Shown here: piece by piece, positions 44,727-53,184 of the stretch
How the letters are laid out: the number at the start of each line of letters is the position of its first letter
Position numbering within the stretch: position 1 is the first letter of the stretch
Origin: an uncultured Eubacteriales bacterium
GTDB taxonomy: Bacteria > Bacillota > Clostridia > Christensenellales > CAG-138
Assembly (NCBI GenBank): GCA_902801845.1
Contig: CADCJW010000004.1
Span: forward strand, 195,936 to 259,935
DNA: 64,000 nt
Direction of reading: 5' to 3'
Made by a program: the position numbers and the translations under genes
The notes under the pieces: model-generated
Database searches by the model: none
Seen by the model: the letters and a program-made list of their open reading frames with translations, nothing else
What the model was told of the DNA's origin: nothing

Positions 44727-46053
44727 TTTTTGTCCTTCCCTCCATTTCAATCGCCCATATTTCGTCGGCTGATTCCTCCGGCGTCGGCGGACGCCATTTC
44801 CCCTGCGTTTCGGATTTCAAAACCCGATAGCTAAAACTCATGGGAATGAGTTTCAGGCCGATGCTGCACCAAAAATAGAAGGCGGTATTGTCCGTGAGAT
44901 ATGTCACTGTCATGTAGGCAAGGATCGCCATATACAAGAGACCGGTCTCCGTATTGTGTTTCTTTATCCAATATCTCGGATACACGATATAATTGATGCC
45001 AGCCCATAGGGTGAACCCCAATGCGCCGAGTTCAATGAAGATCTTGAGAATATCGTTGTGCAGCGGATACGCACGGTTGATGAGCCCTTCCCGATACCAC
45101 ATGTTCACAAGGTCCGTGACGCCTTCAAAGCCCAGTCCCTTCCATACAGGGGAAAGCTGATAGTAGTCGTTCGGCAGACGCCACAGTAGGTCGCGTCCCA
45201 TCATGTCGATCCCCAGCGATTCCAGGAACGCTACGAGGATGCCAGATCGCGTAAGGTAGAGATACAGGTAAAAAAACAGAAACAGACTGATGCCGGTCAC
45301 CAGAATAAACTTCTGCGTTTTTCGTGCCAGGCGAAGCAGTTTCACATAGATGCACACAAGCAGTACCGCCGGAAGCGTGCTGCGTTTCAATCCAACCAGC
45401 AGAAAGAAAAGGGAGAGGATCACGCCGCAGTACTTCACCCGTTTTTCCGCCTTCGTGTCCTTGGGTGCAAACATCATATAGTAGATGAAGAACTGTCCGA
45501 ACAGAAAGGTGATATCGTGAATCTCCAGCGCCCGCACAAACCCTTCCGCCGATCCGAAGGTGACGATACATTTCACTATGGACGCAACGCTCTCAACAAC
45601 CCCGTACTTGGGCATTTCCAGCAGCATAATGGCAGCGTTTGCTGCGCATATGCTGAAGAACAGATGATCGACGGCCTTTTCTTCAAACAGATAGCACATG
45701 AAGACCGCATAGATGATCGTGATCGTCTGAAACAGGATCTTCTGTCCCGCCCTGCTGATGGATGACGCCTGCGAGAAATCCGTGACCCAGATATACATGC
45801 TGATCAGGACATAAACAGCTATCAGGAGCAGATACATAGGGAAAAAGCCCACTGCCCTTTTCAGCTTTGCGAAATCAGCAACAACAAGGAAATGCAGGAA
45901 AGCGCAGACGATCGTCCCCAGCGCGATTACCTTCGGCAATCCTCCATATGCATTGTTGAGGACCTTCCAGTCCCCGAGGGCGGCCAGAACGGTGCACGCA
46001 ACGGCAAGGAAGGCGATGAATAACGGGCATTCCTTCTTCTTTTCCAGGATCAT
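44716..46053 (-). CDS. O-antigen ligase/polymerase-like membrane protein (Wzy candidate)
   Basis: This 445-residue protein has about ten membrane helices with one larger loop near residues 330-370 (LSPVWKGLGFEGVTDLVNMW), the layout of Wzy/WaaL-type polymerases. Sequence conservation in this group is low, so the call rests on topology and operon position next to chain-length-regulator-like genes. The ATG at 46053 follows GGAGGAGGAG; a longer start at 46071 is less likely. Confidence 0.72.
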   Translation of the reverse strand: MILEKKKECPLFIAFLAVACTVLAALGDWKVLNNAYGGLPKVIALGTIVCAFLHFLVVADFAKLKRAVGFFPMYLLLIAVYVLISMYIWVTDFSQASSISRAGQKILFQTITIIYAVFMCYLFEEKAVDHLFFSICAANAAIMLLEMPKYGVVESVASIVKCIVTFGSAEGFVRALEIHDITFLFGQFFIYYMMFAPKDTKAEKRVKYCGVILSLFFLLVGLKRSTLPAVLLVCIYVKLLRLARKTQKFILVTGISLFLFFYLYLYLTRSGILVAFLESLGIDMMGRDLLWRLPNDYYQLSPVWKGLGFEGVTDLVNMWYREGLINRAYPLHNDILKIFIELGALGFTLWAGINYIVYPRYWIKKHNTETGLLYMAILAYMTVTYLTDNTAFYFWCSIGLKLIPMSFSYRVLKSETQGKWRPPTPEESADEIWAIEMEGRTKNAV

Positions 46054-46182
46054 CTCCTCCTCCCGCACCACAGCAACCGAGTCTGTCGTCTACCGCAACC
46101 TGTCTCCGCGTCCTCTGTCTTTACAGGGGCCTCAGCATTATCTCCGTTTTCACCTAAGATTTCTTTTGAAACATGGGAAGTC

Positions 46183-47979
46183 TTATTTTTTGTCCATCCT
46201 CTGCATCGCAAGACGGAGCAGCTGTCTGATCTCAAAAACATTGTCCGCGCTTGATACAGCCTTCCCGCAGGTATAGCAGATCGTCTGCTCCGGGTTCACC
46301 GTGTTGTATTTTTGGACCTGCCGCTCGATCGCTTCCAAGATCACATCCGTCTTCTGCGGCGAACAATCCGGGAAAAACGTAAGGAAAACACCGCTGCCGT
46401 TATAGCCGACGAATCCATGCGAACCGCCGAAGCTCTTCAGAATCATCGCAAAGTCTTTCAGCACTGCATCGCCGACTTCGCGTCCGTACGTGCTTGATAG
46501 GCTGCCCAAAGAATCCATCCTCAAAGCCATGCAGGAGAAGTTCTCGTCGAGTATCCGCCCGGAGCTTTCGTTAATGAACACATCGCACTTTGCCCGGTTC
46601 GGCAGTTGCACGGTCTTATCGATATACCGGAAATAGTCGATAAAGTCGAGCGTTCTTCCCAGGAGGACAGCAATGATCCCCCCCACCACCAAGAACAGAA
46701 CGACTGCGATCGCGAGGTAGAGCTTGATGTTCACCGCCGGCTGTACGCTGATGCTGCTGACCATCGTCAGATAGTTTGCGCTGAGATAACGGTTCAGTTC
46801 ATGACCCGTATCCTCAACATACTGATAGTATTCCGTCGCCAGATCCGCGCAGTGCCCGATCTTGTCACGGATCTCTTCCTGCGTTGAGGCGTTGCCCTTT
46901 CCGCGTGCAGCTGAATCAAATATGGAAAGCAGATATTCCTTGTGCTCTTTCTCAATCGTTTTTTGACGGACGCTGATGTTCAGGTCCACATATTCCTGAA
47001 TCAATCCGTCATATGTCGTCTCTTTTTCCCCTTTTTCCCGGTTATATTCAACATCTTTCAGGATATACTCCGTACCAATCTCCTGGCCGGTTGAACTGTG
47101 ATAATGGTAATCCATTATTTCCTTGTTTCGTTCGCTGTACGTATCGATCAGCTTTTTCAGGGCACCGGCGCGTTCCTGTCTGTTTTCGATGTACAGCTGC
47201 GCATCTTCGCAGTCCATTGTCAAACGGCTCGTCAGTAGGTCGATATCGTTTGTTTCCGCATTGGTCAGAATCGAAGCATACAGGCTCGGGATCTCATAAT
47301 CGTATAGGAAGCTGTAGATCTGATACAGATCGTTGTATGTATATCCCGTTTCGACCGAGCGGAAATACGGGTAGCATGCTCGTTTATCCAACAGATAATC
47401 CAGCATCTCCGACACGGAATCGTCCAGCACCTGCGCGCTTTCCAGATAGTCATAGCTTCCTTCGGAAAGCACGGAGACCCCGTTGTTCTGCAGCGGCTGC
47501 TCAACATATTTCCCGGCATAGAACTCGTAGTAATTGTTGACGATCGCATCCAGCACATTCCACGCAAACTCCTCACCGGATTCGCTGTCACCGACATAAT
47601 TGACCCGGTATGTGTCCGCGACGTAGTTGGGCTGTTCTCCCTTTTCCAGCAGCGCGTCGTTTAGTTTCTGCTGCTCTTCCGGAATGACCTCTTCCGCATA
47701 GCAGTTGGAGCGGATGATGTCGATGCTGGACTCATAGCCCAGGTCCGTAAGGGCGGCGTCTATGACGGCCGGTGAAAAGATCTCTTCAACGTTCAGAGGG
47801 CTCCCGTCCGGCGTATACCCTTCTTTCGCCCCGCTGTTCGTGTATTGGATCACCGTGGACGCGATATAGCGCTGCTGAGATCTTCCATAGAAATATACGG
47901 TCAAAGAACCGATGACAGCCAGGAGCAGGATCAGCAGGCTGAACTGTTTCAGATAACGAAAAACGCTGAATTCTTTCAT
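46183..47979 (-). CDS. Wzz-like chain-length protein with C-terminal degenerate GGDEF domain
   Basis: This 598-residue protein has an N-terminal membrane helix (about 12-30), a long extracytoplasmic region with coiled-coil-like segments, and a second helix near residue 418-438 (LYLAIAVVLFLVVGGIIAVL), which is the Wzz/polysaccharide co-polymerase plan. After a short linker a GGDEF-like domain follows (DKTVQLPNRAKCD, then MRMDSLGSLSSTYGREVGDAV in outline). The active-site loop reads GSGVF in place of GGDEF, so diguanylate cyclase activity is not expected. The domain may bind a nucleotide or serve as a scaffold. Its ATG overlaps the preceding stop. Confidence 0.75.
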   Translation of the reverse strand: MKEFSVFRYLKQFSLLILLLAVIGSLTVYFYGRSQQRYIASTVIQYTNSGAKEGYTPDGSPLNVEEIFSPAVIDAALTDLGYESSIDIIRSNCYAEEVIPEEQQKLNDALLEKGEQPNYVADTYRVNYVGDSESGEEFAWNVLDAIVNNYYEFYAGKYVEQPLQNNGVSVLSEGSYDYLESAQVLDDSVSEMLDYLLDKRACYPYFRSVETGYTYNDLYQIYSFLYDYEIPSLYASILTNAETNDIDLLTSRLTMDCEDAQLYIENRQERAGALKKLIDTYSERNKEIMDYHYHSSTGQEIGTEYILKDVEYNREKGEKETTYDGLIQEYVDLNISVRQKTIEKEHKEYLLSIFDSAARGKGNASTQEEIRDKIGHCADLATEYYQYVEDTGHELNRYLSANYLTMVSSISVQPAVNIKLYLAIAVVLFLVVGGIIAVLLGRTLDFIDYFRYIDKTVQLPNRAKCDVFINESSGRILDENFSCMALRMDSLGSLSSTYGREVGDAVLKDFAMILKSFGGSHGFVGYNGSGVFLTFFPDCSPQKTDVILEAIERQVQKYNTVNPEQTICYTCGKAVSSADNVFEIRQLLRLAMQRMDKK

Positions 47980-49328
47980 GCTTCTTTCTCCTTTTTCTTG
48001 GAAAAGAATGTGCGCAGGAACACGCAGATGAATGCAGCAGCAAGGATCAGCGCGGCCAGGAGCAGCGACCCGATCAGGCCGGACCGTTCCGCAAAACCGG
48101 TGCCGTCATCGCTAAAGCTGAGATAGTTGCGTGCTTTTGTGCTGGTATACGAACTGTCTACCGTCTGGATATCCGCGGCAAGCTTTTCAAGCGATGTCTG
48201 TATCTCATCGAGCATGGCATCGGCCTTTTCCTTTTGAACAGAATCGGAACCGCTCGTCTTCAGCTTTTCCGTCAGATAGGTGTTGTATTCGATCCGTTCC
48301 AGCCGCTCCGTCGCACCTGTCAGCTGCATGTTCGCATGGAGCGCCATATTATCCATCCCTGTTTTTGTCCTGGACATATAATACTGCATCGTCTGATCCT
48401 GCGTAGGGATCATTACGATCGCGCTCATGGCGGTATCATACAGCCGGATGCCCTCGTTATCTTCATCGTATGCGGCGATCATTTTGTCGTACATCAGCCG
48501 GTCCATGCGGATTTTGTAGTTCAGCATGGTGTTCAGACTGAATCTGTCGTTCACGATGCCGTTTTCGATAATGTAGGAACGCGCCTTGGCTATGTCATAG
48601 GTGCAGAGGTTTTTCGCCCGCTGTTCCAGCGCGGAAAAGGTGAGCCCCGTGCCAGGATCCCGGTAGTTCTTGCTCTCCCGGTTGCGAAGCTGCACGTATT
48701 TTTCCAGCTGGCCGCATTTAAGCTCCAGCAAGTCGACCGTCATCACATATTCGTCATTGAATTTCAGATCGTCGACAGCAAAAGACAGGATTGAGTGATT
48801 GAACCCGTAGTGCTCCACAAAGTATTCGCGGTATGTCTTGCAGAGAAGGGACAGCATATCTTCCGCACTTCTATCTCGCACAGCGCCTTTGCCTGTGAAC
48901 TTAATGACAAAAGAAGTGCTGATATAGTTCTCGCTGACACTGACGGTTTTGTCGTGAGTTGCCTTTACGCTGATGCATTCGCTCAGTTCCTCCGGTGTTA
49001 TCTTCCCCTCCAGGCCCGCATATCCGATCAGCCGGCCCATTACTTCACTGCTCCGAATCTCGTAAATGCTGAACCTGGTCCCGTTGGGGGCAAGTCCTTT
49101 GGAAGCTTCCTCATAATCCAGCGACAGGACGGTGCTGGCTGTGCTGTGCGTATTCATAAGATACTGGACGCCGCACAACACCAGAGCAATGATCAGAAAG
49201 GCAGAGAGGACAAGACACTTCCGTTTTCGGAATGCCTCAAAAGCGCTTTGCAGGCTGTCGCGCCGTTTGCCGGGGATACCGGAGAAAGCTGCGTTCCGTG
49301 ATGCTTTCAATCTGTCTGTCTCTTGCAT
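47976..49328 (-). CDS. Wzz-like polysaccharide co-polymerase
   Basis: This 450-residue protein has a cytoplasmic N-terminus, a membrane helix (CLVLSAFLIIALVLCGVQYL, about residues 38-57) and a large extracytoplasmic domain. A second helix near the C-terminus (LLAALILAAAFICVFLRTF) and a basic tail follow. The pattern is that of chain-length regulators, although sequence identity to known Wzz is not obvious. It overlaps the next gene, which has the same topology plus an extra cytoplasmic domain, so the two may form a hetero-oligomer. Confidence 0.65.
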   Translation of the reverse strand: MQETDRLKASRNAAFSGIPGKRRDSLQSAFEAFRKRKCLVLSAFLIIALVLCGVQYLMNTHSTASTVLSLDYEEASKGLAPNGTRFSIYEIRSSEVMGRLIGYAGLEGKITPEELSECISVKATHDKTVSVSENYISTSFVIKFTGKGAVRDRSAEDMLSLLCKTYREYFVEHYGFNHSILSFAVDDLKFNDEYVMTVDLLELKCGQLEKYVQLRNRESKNYRDPGTGLTFSALEQRAKNLCTYDIAKARSYIIENGIVNDRFSLNTMLNYKIRMDRLMYDKMIAAYDEDNEGIRLYDTAMSAIVMIPTQDQTMQYYMSRTKTGMDNMALHANMQLTGATERLERIEYNTYLTEKLKTSGSDSVQKEKADAMLDEIQTSLEKLAADIQTVDSSYTSTKARNYLSFSDDGTGFAERSGLIGSLLLAALILAAAFICVFLRTFFSKKKEKEA

Positions 49329-49395
49329 GCCTTTTCTCCTTTTGCTTGTTTATAAATCACTTGTTGCCGGGGCATACAGCCTCCGCCAAATATAT

Positions 49396-50313
49396 TTATC
49401 GATTTACATCGATGACAACCAGTTCCGGAGAATTGTTGATCCTGGGCGGGAACAACTTGCTGTCACCGAGTCCCGCGCTGATGATCAGGGACTGCTGTTT
49501 GTCTAGTGTATATTTCCCTGCACATAGCTTCGGGAAAAAACCCTCTTCATCGGAATACAGCCCCCCGACGAAAGGGAGATTCACGATTCCGCCATGCACA
49601 TGACCCGCAATTCCCAAATCGAAATCGTATTCTGACAATTGCGATTCGAAGAGGATCGGAATATGGGTCATTACAATGCTATACGCATCAGGATCTATCT
49701 CCGTTTTTTCCATGAATTCCCTACCGCCGTATTGTTCGAATCCATAAGCGGTTCCTTCTATGCCGAAAAGCTGGATCCTGTTGCGTCCAACGTGTATATC
49801 CTCACGAGCGTTCCGCAGCAGTTTCAACCCCGCTTTTTCGAACTTTTCGGGCAGATCCCTGTCATTATTATAATATATCCTTTCGCTTTCGTGGTTGCCC
49901 AGTACGCCGTAGCAGGGCGCTATCGCGGTAGATTCCGTAACAAGATCCAGCACGGATTGATACTCCTCCTGTTCACGTATTACCATGTCACCGAGGAAGA
50001 GGATAAGGTCTGGTTTCAACGCTCGAAGGTCGGAAAGAAGCGCTTCGCTGTGTTCTCCGTATTCGCGGGTATGAATATCGGAGATGACCGCGATCCGAAT
50101 ATTGCTGTCAACCTTTGGGGATGTTTCCTGATAAAAACTGATTTTGTAGTGCGTTCTGTACCGTAATGCATAACCGGTCATGATGGCACCGCAGACGAGT
50201 GTCAGAAGAAGCAAAATGCCAAGAAGCCGAACACACGTTTTCCAAAATCCGTGTTTTTTCTTTGCATCGTTTGCAGTTGCTCTTTTCGAAACCAACTCAG
50301 TCCCCGTTTCCAT
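49396..50313 (-). CDS. Membrane-anchored metallophosphoesterase
   Basis: This 305-residue protein has an N-terminal membrane helix (VRLLGILLLLTLVCGAIMTG) followed by a calcineurin-like phosphoesterase domain. The metal ligands appear as AVISDIHTREYG, LFLGDMV, VLGNHES, MTHIPI and GHVHGGIV, in the family order. The active site should face outside. It is the first gene of the exopolysaccharide operon, so it may act on a lipid-linked or phosphate-bearing intermediate; this is context only. Confidence 0.87.
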   Translation of the reverse strand: METGTELVSKRATANDAKKKHGFWKTCVRLLGILLLLTLVCGAIMTGYALRYRTHYKISFYQETSPKVDSNIRIAVISDIHTREYGEHSEALLSDLRALKPDLILFLGDMVIREQEEYQSVLDLVTESTAIAPCYGVLGNHESERIYYNNDRDLPEKFEKAGLKLLRNAREDIHVGRNRIQLFGIEGTAYGFEQYGGREFMEKTEIDPDAYSIVMTHIPILFESQLSEYDFDLGIAGHVHGGIVNLPFVGGLYSDEEGFFPKLCAGKYTLDKQQSLIISAGLGDSKLFPPRINNSPELVVIDVNR

Positions 50314-50349
50314 CTTTGCGGTTCACCCTGACACTTTGTTTTATCAATA

Positions 50350-50378
50350 ATTATATTGCTTTTTGGCCGTTATTGCAA
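50350..50378 (-). promoter_or_regulatory. Promoter of the exopolysaccharide operon
   Basis: On the minus strand TTGCAA (50373-50378) and a perfect TATAAT (50350-50355) are separated by 17 bp, 37 bases before the metallophosphoesterase gene. No other strong promoter was noticed within the 12-gene run. Confidence 0.65.
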
Positions 50379-50648
50379 GCACTTGCCGATTCAATTCGAA
50401 ACGTTTTCCGATAATAATCGGTTCCATGCTTCAAGCTTCAGAAGCGACCGTCCGCGCAGACCATCACTACAGGACTCCTGCGGTTGTTTACCCCGATGTT
50501 ACCATAGAATCATGATGGACCATTGATCCTGAAAGTATTGAAAGGAGTTCGAACTTCACCGCATCGTATGTCCTGGCCAAGGCTTCCGGCAACGGCAAGA
50601 ACAGTATCGCCTGCTGCTGAATCCGTTATCACTGCTCGTGTCATTTCG

Positions 50649-50691
50649 AGTGGTGATAACGGATTTGGTTATCACCACTCGATTTTTGTTT
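50649..50691 (+). terminator. Strong + strand terminator-like hairpin
   Basis: GAGTGGTGATAAC pairs perfectly with GTTATCACCACTC around GGATTTG and is followed by GATTTTTGTTTTT. No intact + strand gene lies upstream, so it may be part of a degraded mobile element. Confidence 0.65.
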
Positions 50692-50693
50692 TT

Positions 50694-50955
50694 CTACGAA
50701 GTCTCAACCCTTGGCAGATATCGGACCGCTACGCCTTTGCGCGTGTTTTCCGTCACATCGTCCAGACCTGCCCGATGAGGAAGATCCAGATACCCTACGA
50801 ACCGGTAATAGATCACGATCCTCTGCGTGCGATCCTCGCCCCGGCCTTCCATCTCATGAACCTCGATTCTGTCTATCAGCTCCTGTAAAAGCGGCGCTGT
50901 CAGCGTTTCCATATCCATGAACCTGCGCACTGCAGCCAGGAATGGGGAACTGAAC
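50694..50955 (-). pseudogene. Serine recombinase C-terminal fragment (DUF4368-like)
   Basis: The minus-strand frame contains FMDMETLTAPLLQELIDRIE, VHEMEGRGED and RIVIYYRFVGYLD, which match the DUF4368 tail of large serine recombinases carried by conjugative transposons. The catalytic N-terminal domain is absent, and upstream sequence changes character near 50950. It is a relic of a mobile element. Confidence 0.65.
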
Positions 50956-51031
50956 AGGATTGTAAGTAAGACGGAATACGATGATCTTGAAAAGCTGTAT
51001 ATCAGCATCTTTATGGAGGAGGCAGACAGAT
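50955..51031 (+). pseudogene. ABC exporter ATPase C-terminal fragment
   Basis: A + strand frame ends DDLEKLYISIFMEEADR at the TGA at 51029-51031, like the last residues of ABC exporter ATPases. The rest of the gene is missing at the junction with the recombinase fragment. The following permease start overlaps its stop. Confidence 0.5.
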
Positions 51032-51284
51032 GAGATTGTATGCACAGGAATTGAGAAGGATTCTGAAATCAACCAGGGCCAAAGTAGTTATTCTTCTTGC
51101 CGTTCTTCTGCCAATTCTGATGGCGCTTCTCGCAAATGAGTTTAACGACGCAAATTACCTTGATTCAGACGGGAACATTGTGCCCCTTCACGGACGGGAC
51201 GCGCTGCTGTTCATTAAGGAAAACAGCGCAGAAGGAAACGGAGAGGCCACGGTCGAGCGCCTCCAGGACGCACTGCTATCCTGA
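51030..51284 (+). pseudogene. ABC-2 permease N-terminal fragment
   Basis: The frame begins MRLYAQELRRILKSTRAKVV, followed by a membrane helix ([16 protein letters not shown]) and an extracellular stretch, typical of the start of an ABC-2-type permease. It stops after 84 codons, where such proteins normally have several hundred residues. GGAGGAGG precedes the ATG. It is the truncated partner of the ATPase fragment. Confidence 0.6.
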
Positions 51285-51483
51285 AACGCTCGTCTGGGAG
51301 ACATGCACGCCATACTTTGAGACCAGGAATATTCATTTCTATGTCAATAAATGCGGTTTCCACATCGTGGAGTTTTTTAACAGCCATCATCCGGATCCGC
51401 ACGATCCGGAAACCGGCGAAGAGAACAATTACGAGGGGGAAGATTTCGATGGCATGTTCCGCTTTGAGAAGCGAATGAAATAA
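51285..51483 (+). pseudogene. GNAT acetyltransferase C-terminal fragment
   Basis: After the permease break, a frame reads [20 protein letters not shown] and [17 protein letters not shown] and ends [11 protein letters not shown]. This resembles the end of GNAT-family acetyltransferases. The upstream acetyl-CoA-binding part is missing. Confidence 0.5.
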
Positions 51484-51510
51484 TCTTTCTTATGTTATTC
51501 ACAAAGGTTA

Positions 51511-51558
51511 TTGACATATGTTGTTATTCGATGTAGTATTATAACTGACATATGTCAG
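51511..51558 (+). promoter_or_regulatory. Promoter with two TGACATATGT operators
   Basis: TTGACA at 51511-51516 and TAGTAT at 51534-51539 are 17 bp apart. TGACATATGT occurs at 51512-51521 and again within the perfect palindrome CTGACATATGTCAG at 51545-51558, which ends at the ribosome binding site. The DUF134 helix-turn-helix protein encoded directly downstream is the likely ligand. Confidence 0.65.
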
Positions 51559-51570
51559 AAAGGAGCGCTT

Positions 51571-52425
51571 ATGGCAAGACCGTTCAAATGCCGCAGGATC
51601 GAACAGCTTCCTGTTTACCGCAGCTTCTCGCCTGACGACATTACAGCCGCAGAAAGTGTACAGATGACTGTAGACGAGTATGAGACATTAAGACTTCTGG
51701 ATGATGAAGGCCTCACGCAGGAAGCCTGCGCCGCCCGGATGAACATCGCCAGGACCACTGTCACGGCCATCTACGACAGTGCCCGACGGAAGGTGGCGGA
51801 CGCCCTCGTCCGCGGGAAGCGGCTGCTGATCACGGGCGGCAGATGCTCCTTTGAACCGGTTGAACTGAAGCAAACCGTTATGGAGAAAGGAAACAACAGT
51901 ATGAGAATCGCAGTCACCTATGAAAACGGAGAGATTTTCCAACATTTCGGTCATACCGAGCAGTTTAAGCTATACGACGTTGCGGAGGGCAGGATCGTAA
52001 ACGAACAGATCGTACCGACCAACGGCAGCGGCCATGGAGCTCTTGCAGGATTTCTGCAGGCGGTTCAGGCGGATACTCTGATTTGCGGAGGCATTGGCAT
52101 GGGTGCGCAAACGGCACTTGCCGATGCCGGGATCAAGCTTTACGCAGGGGTTCAGGGCGCTGCTGATGCTGCTGCAAAAGCTTTTGTTGAAGGAACGCTT
52201 GAATATGACCCCGATGCCCACTGTGACCACCACGGGCATCATCACGTCGAGGGGCATGCGTGCGGGCATCACGGTGAAGGACAGGAATGCGGTAATCATC
52301 ATGGCGATGAGGACTGCCGCCATCATCACGGCGAAGAACACGAGTGCGGGCATCATCACGGAAATAGTCTCAACTGCGGCCATCAGGAGGGCGACGAGGG
52401 CTGCCGCCGTCATCACGGGGAGTAA
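51571..52425 (+). CDS. DUF134 regulator fused to NifX-like domain and His-rich tail
   Basis: This 284-residue protein has three parts. Residues 1-100 are a DUF134 helix-turn-helix (MARPFKCRRIEQLP, then LTQEACAARMNIARTTVTAI). About 112-215 is a NifX/NafY-like dinitrogenase cofactor domain (MRIAVTYENGEIFQHFGHTE, LICGGIGMGAQTALADAGI). From about 220 to the end is a run of C-x-H-H-G-type repeats rich in histidine. AAAGGAGCG precedes the ATG. The tail should bind nickel, zinc, cobalt or iron. Metal-responsive regulation of its own promoter is inferred from the adjacent operators. Confidence 0.83.
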   Translation: MARPFKCRRIEQLPVYRSFSPDDITAAESVQMTVDEYETLRLLDDEGLTQEACAARMNIARTTVTAIYDSARRKVADALVRGKRLLITGGRCSFEPVELKQTVMEKGNNSMRIAVTYENGEIFQHFGHTEQFKLYDVAEGRIVNEQIVPTNGSGHGALAGFLQAVQADTLICGGIGMGAQTALADAGIKLYAGVQGAADAAAKAFVEGTLEYDPDAHCDHHGHHHVEGHACGHHGEGQECGNHHGDEDCRHHHGEEHECGHHHGNSLNCGHQEGDEGCRRHHGE

Positions 52426-52451
52426 ACCGCTGCCGAATCTGAAAAGGTAAC

Positions 52452-52586
52452 AGGAAATATATCTGTTCCGTCTGCGGATATGTGTACGATCCCGATGAGC
52501 ATGACGGCGTAGCGTTCGAAGAACAGCCGGACGACCGGAAATGCCCGCGCTGCAAGTACCTGAAAGAGACGCTCAAAAAGGCATAA
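52452..52586 (+). pseudogene. Rubredoxin-like zinc-ribbon fragment without a start codon
   Basis: The frame reads [20 protein letters not shown] then [14 protein letters not shown], with paired C-x2-C ligands as in rubredoxin. A TGA lies in frame a few codons upstream, and no ATG, GTG or TTG precedes the first cysteine pair; AGG stands where ATG is expected. It may be a gene that lost its start, or be read through frameshifting from the preceding gene. Confidence 0.5.
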
Positions 52587-52598
52587 TCGATCGGTATA

Positions 52599-52623
52599 GC
52601 CGGCACGTAATCATCGTGCCGGC
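52599..52623. terminator. Hairpin terminator
   Basis: GCCGGCACG at 52599-52607 pairs perfectly with CGTGCCGGC at 52615-52623 and is followed by TTTAATC. It lies between convergent genes. Confidence 0.65.
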
Positions 52624-52638
52624 TTTAATCGCAACACA

Positions 52639-53184
52639 TTACCATGGGCGAAGCACGAGGGGGATATGCCTGACAGCGGCGCATTCCCGCAATTCCTTTT
52701 CAAGCCGCTCCGCCTTGTCGTGTAAGGAAAGCGCGTTGCTCTGTGAATCCACACGGGACAGTACGTTCTGAAGGTCTTCCACCTCAAGCATATTGACCGC
52801 GAGACAGAAGAAAACTTCCTTTGTCCCGTCGTCGCAGTCTGTGAGAAAGCGGGCCAGGATCTCCTTTTTGGCGCGCTGTTCGGCAAGATATGCATCGATG
52901 CCCATCTCCTTTGCTTTTGCCATATCCCGTTTCTGGTTTCGGTGGGAGATCAGGGAATCGTGGCGGTCAATACCGTCATAACGCTTGCACGGGTATTCTT
53001 CACACTGAAAACAGTAATCAACGTTGCCGTGTTTTACGCTGCAAGGCGCTATGGGGCAGGTCTGATAGCAGGTGCTGCCGTTGAAGCACCCGCTGCATTC
53101 GTCCCGGATCTGCATGGGACAGAGTCCGCAGTTGAGTCCGCAGAGGGAGAACAGACCGTCCGTTCTGTTGAATTCGTTTTTCAT
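52639..53184 (-). CDS. DUF3795 family cysteine-rich protein
   Basis: This 181-residue protein has a cysteine-rich N-terminal half, with SLCGLNCGLCPM, CSGCFNGSTCYQTCPIAPC and YCFQCEEYPCKRYDG. This is the DUF3795 pattern, thought to bind metal or an Fe-S cluster, followed by a helical C-terminal half. Its start overlaps the radical SAM gene stop by one base. No reaction is established for the family. Confidence 0.75.
   Translation of the reverse strand: MKNEFNRTDGLFSLCGLNCGLCPMQIRDECSGCFNGSTCYQTCPIAPCSVKHGNVDYCFQCEEYPCKRYDGIDRHDSLISHRNQKRDMAKAKEMGIDAYLAEQRAKKEILARFLTDCDDGTKEVFFCLAVNMLEVEDLQNVLSRVDSQSNALSLHDKAERLEKELRECAAVRHIPLVLRPW

Noticed and set aside
52220-52425. His-rich repeats as a CRISPR-like or satellite DNA array
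   Set aside because: The repetition is in the protein (C-x-H-H-G units) with variable DNA and no constant spacer pattern.
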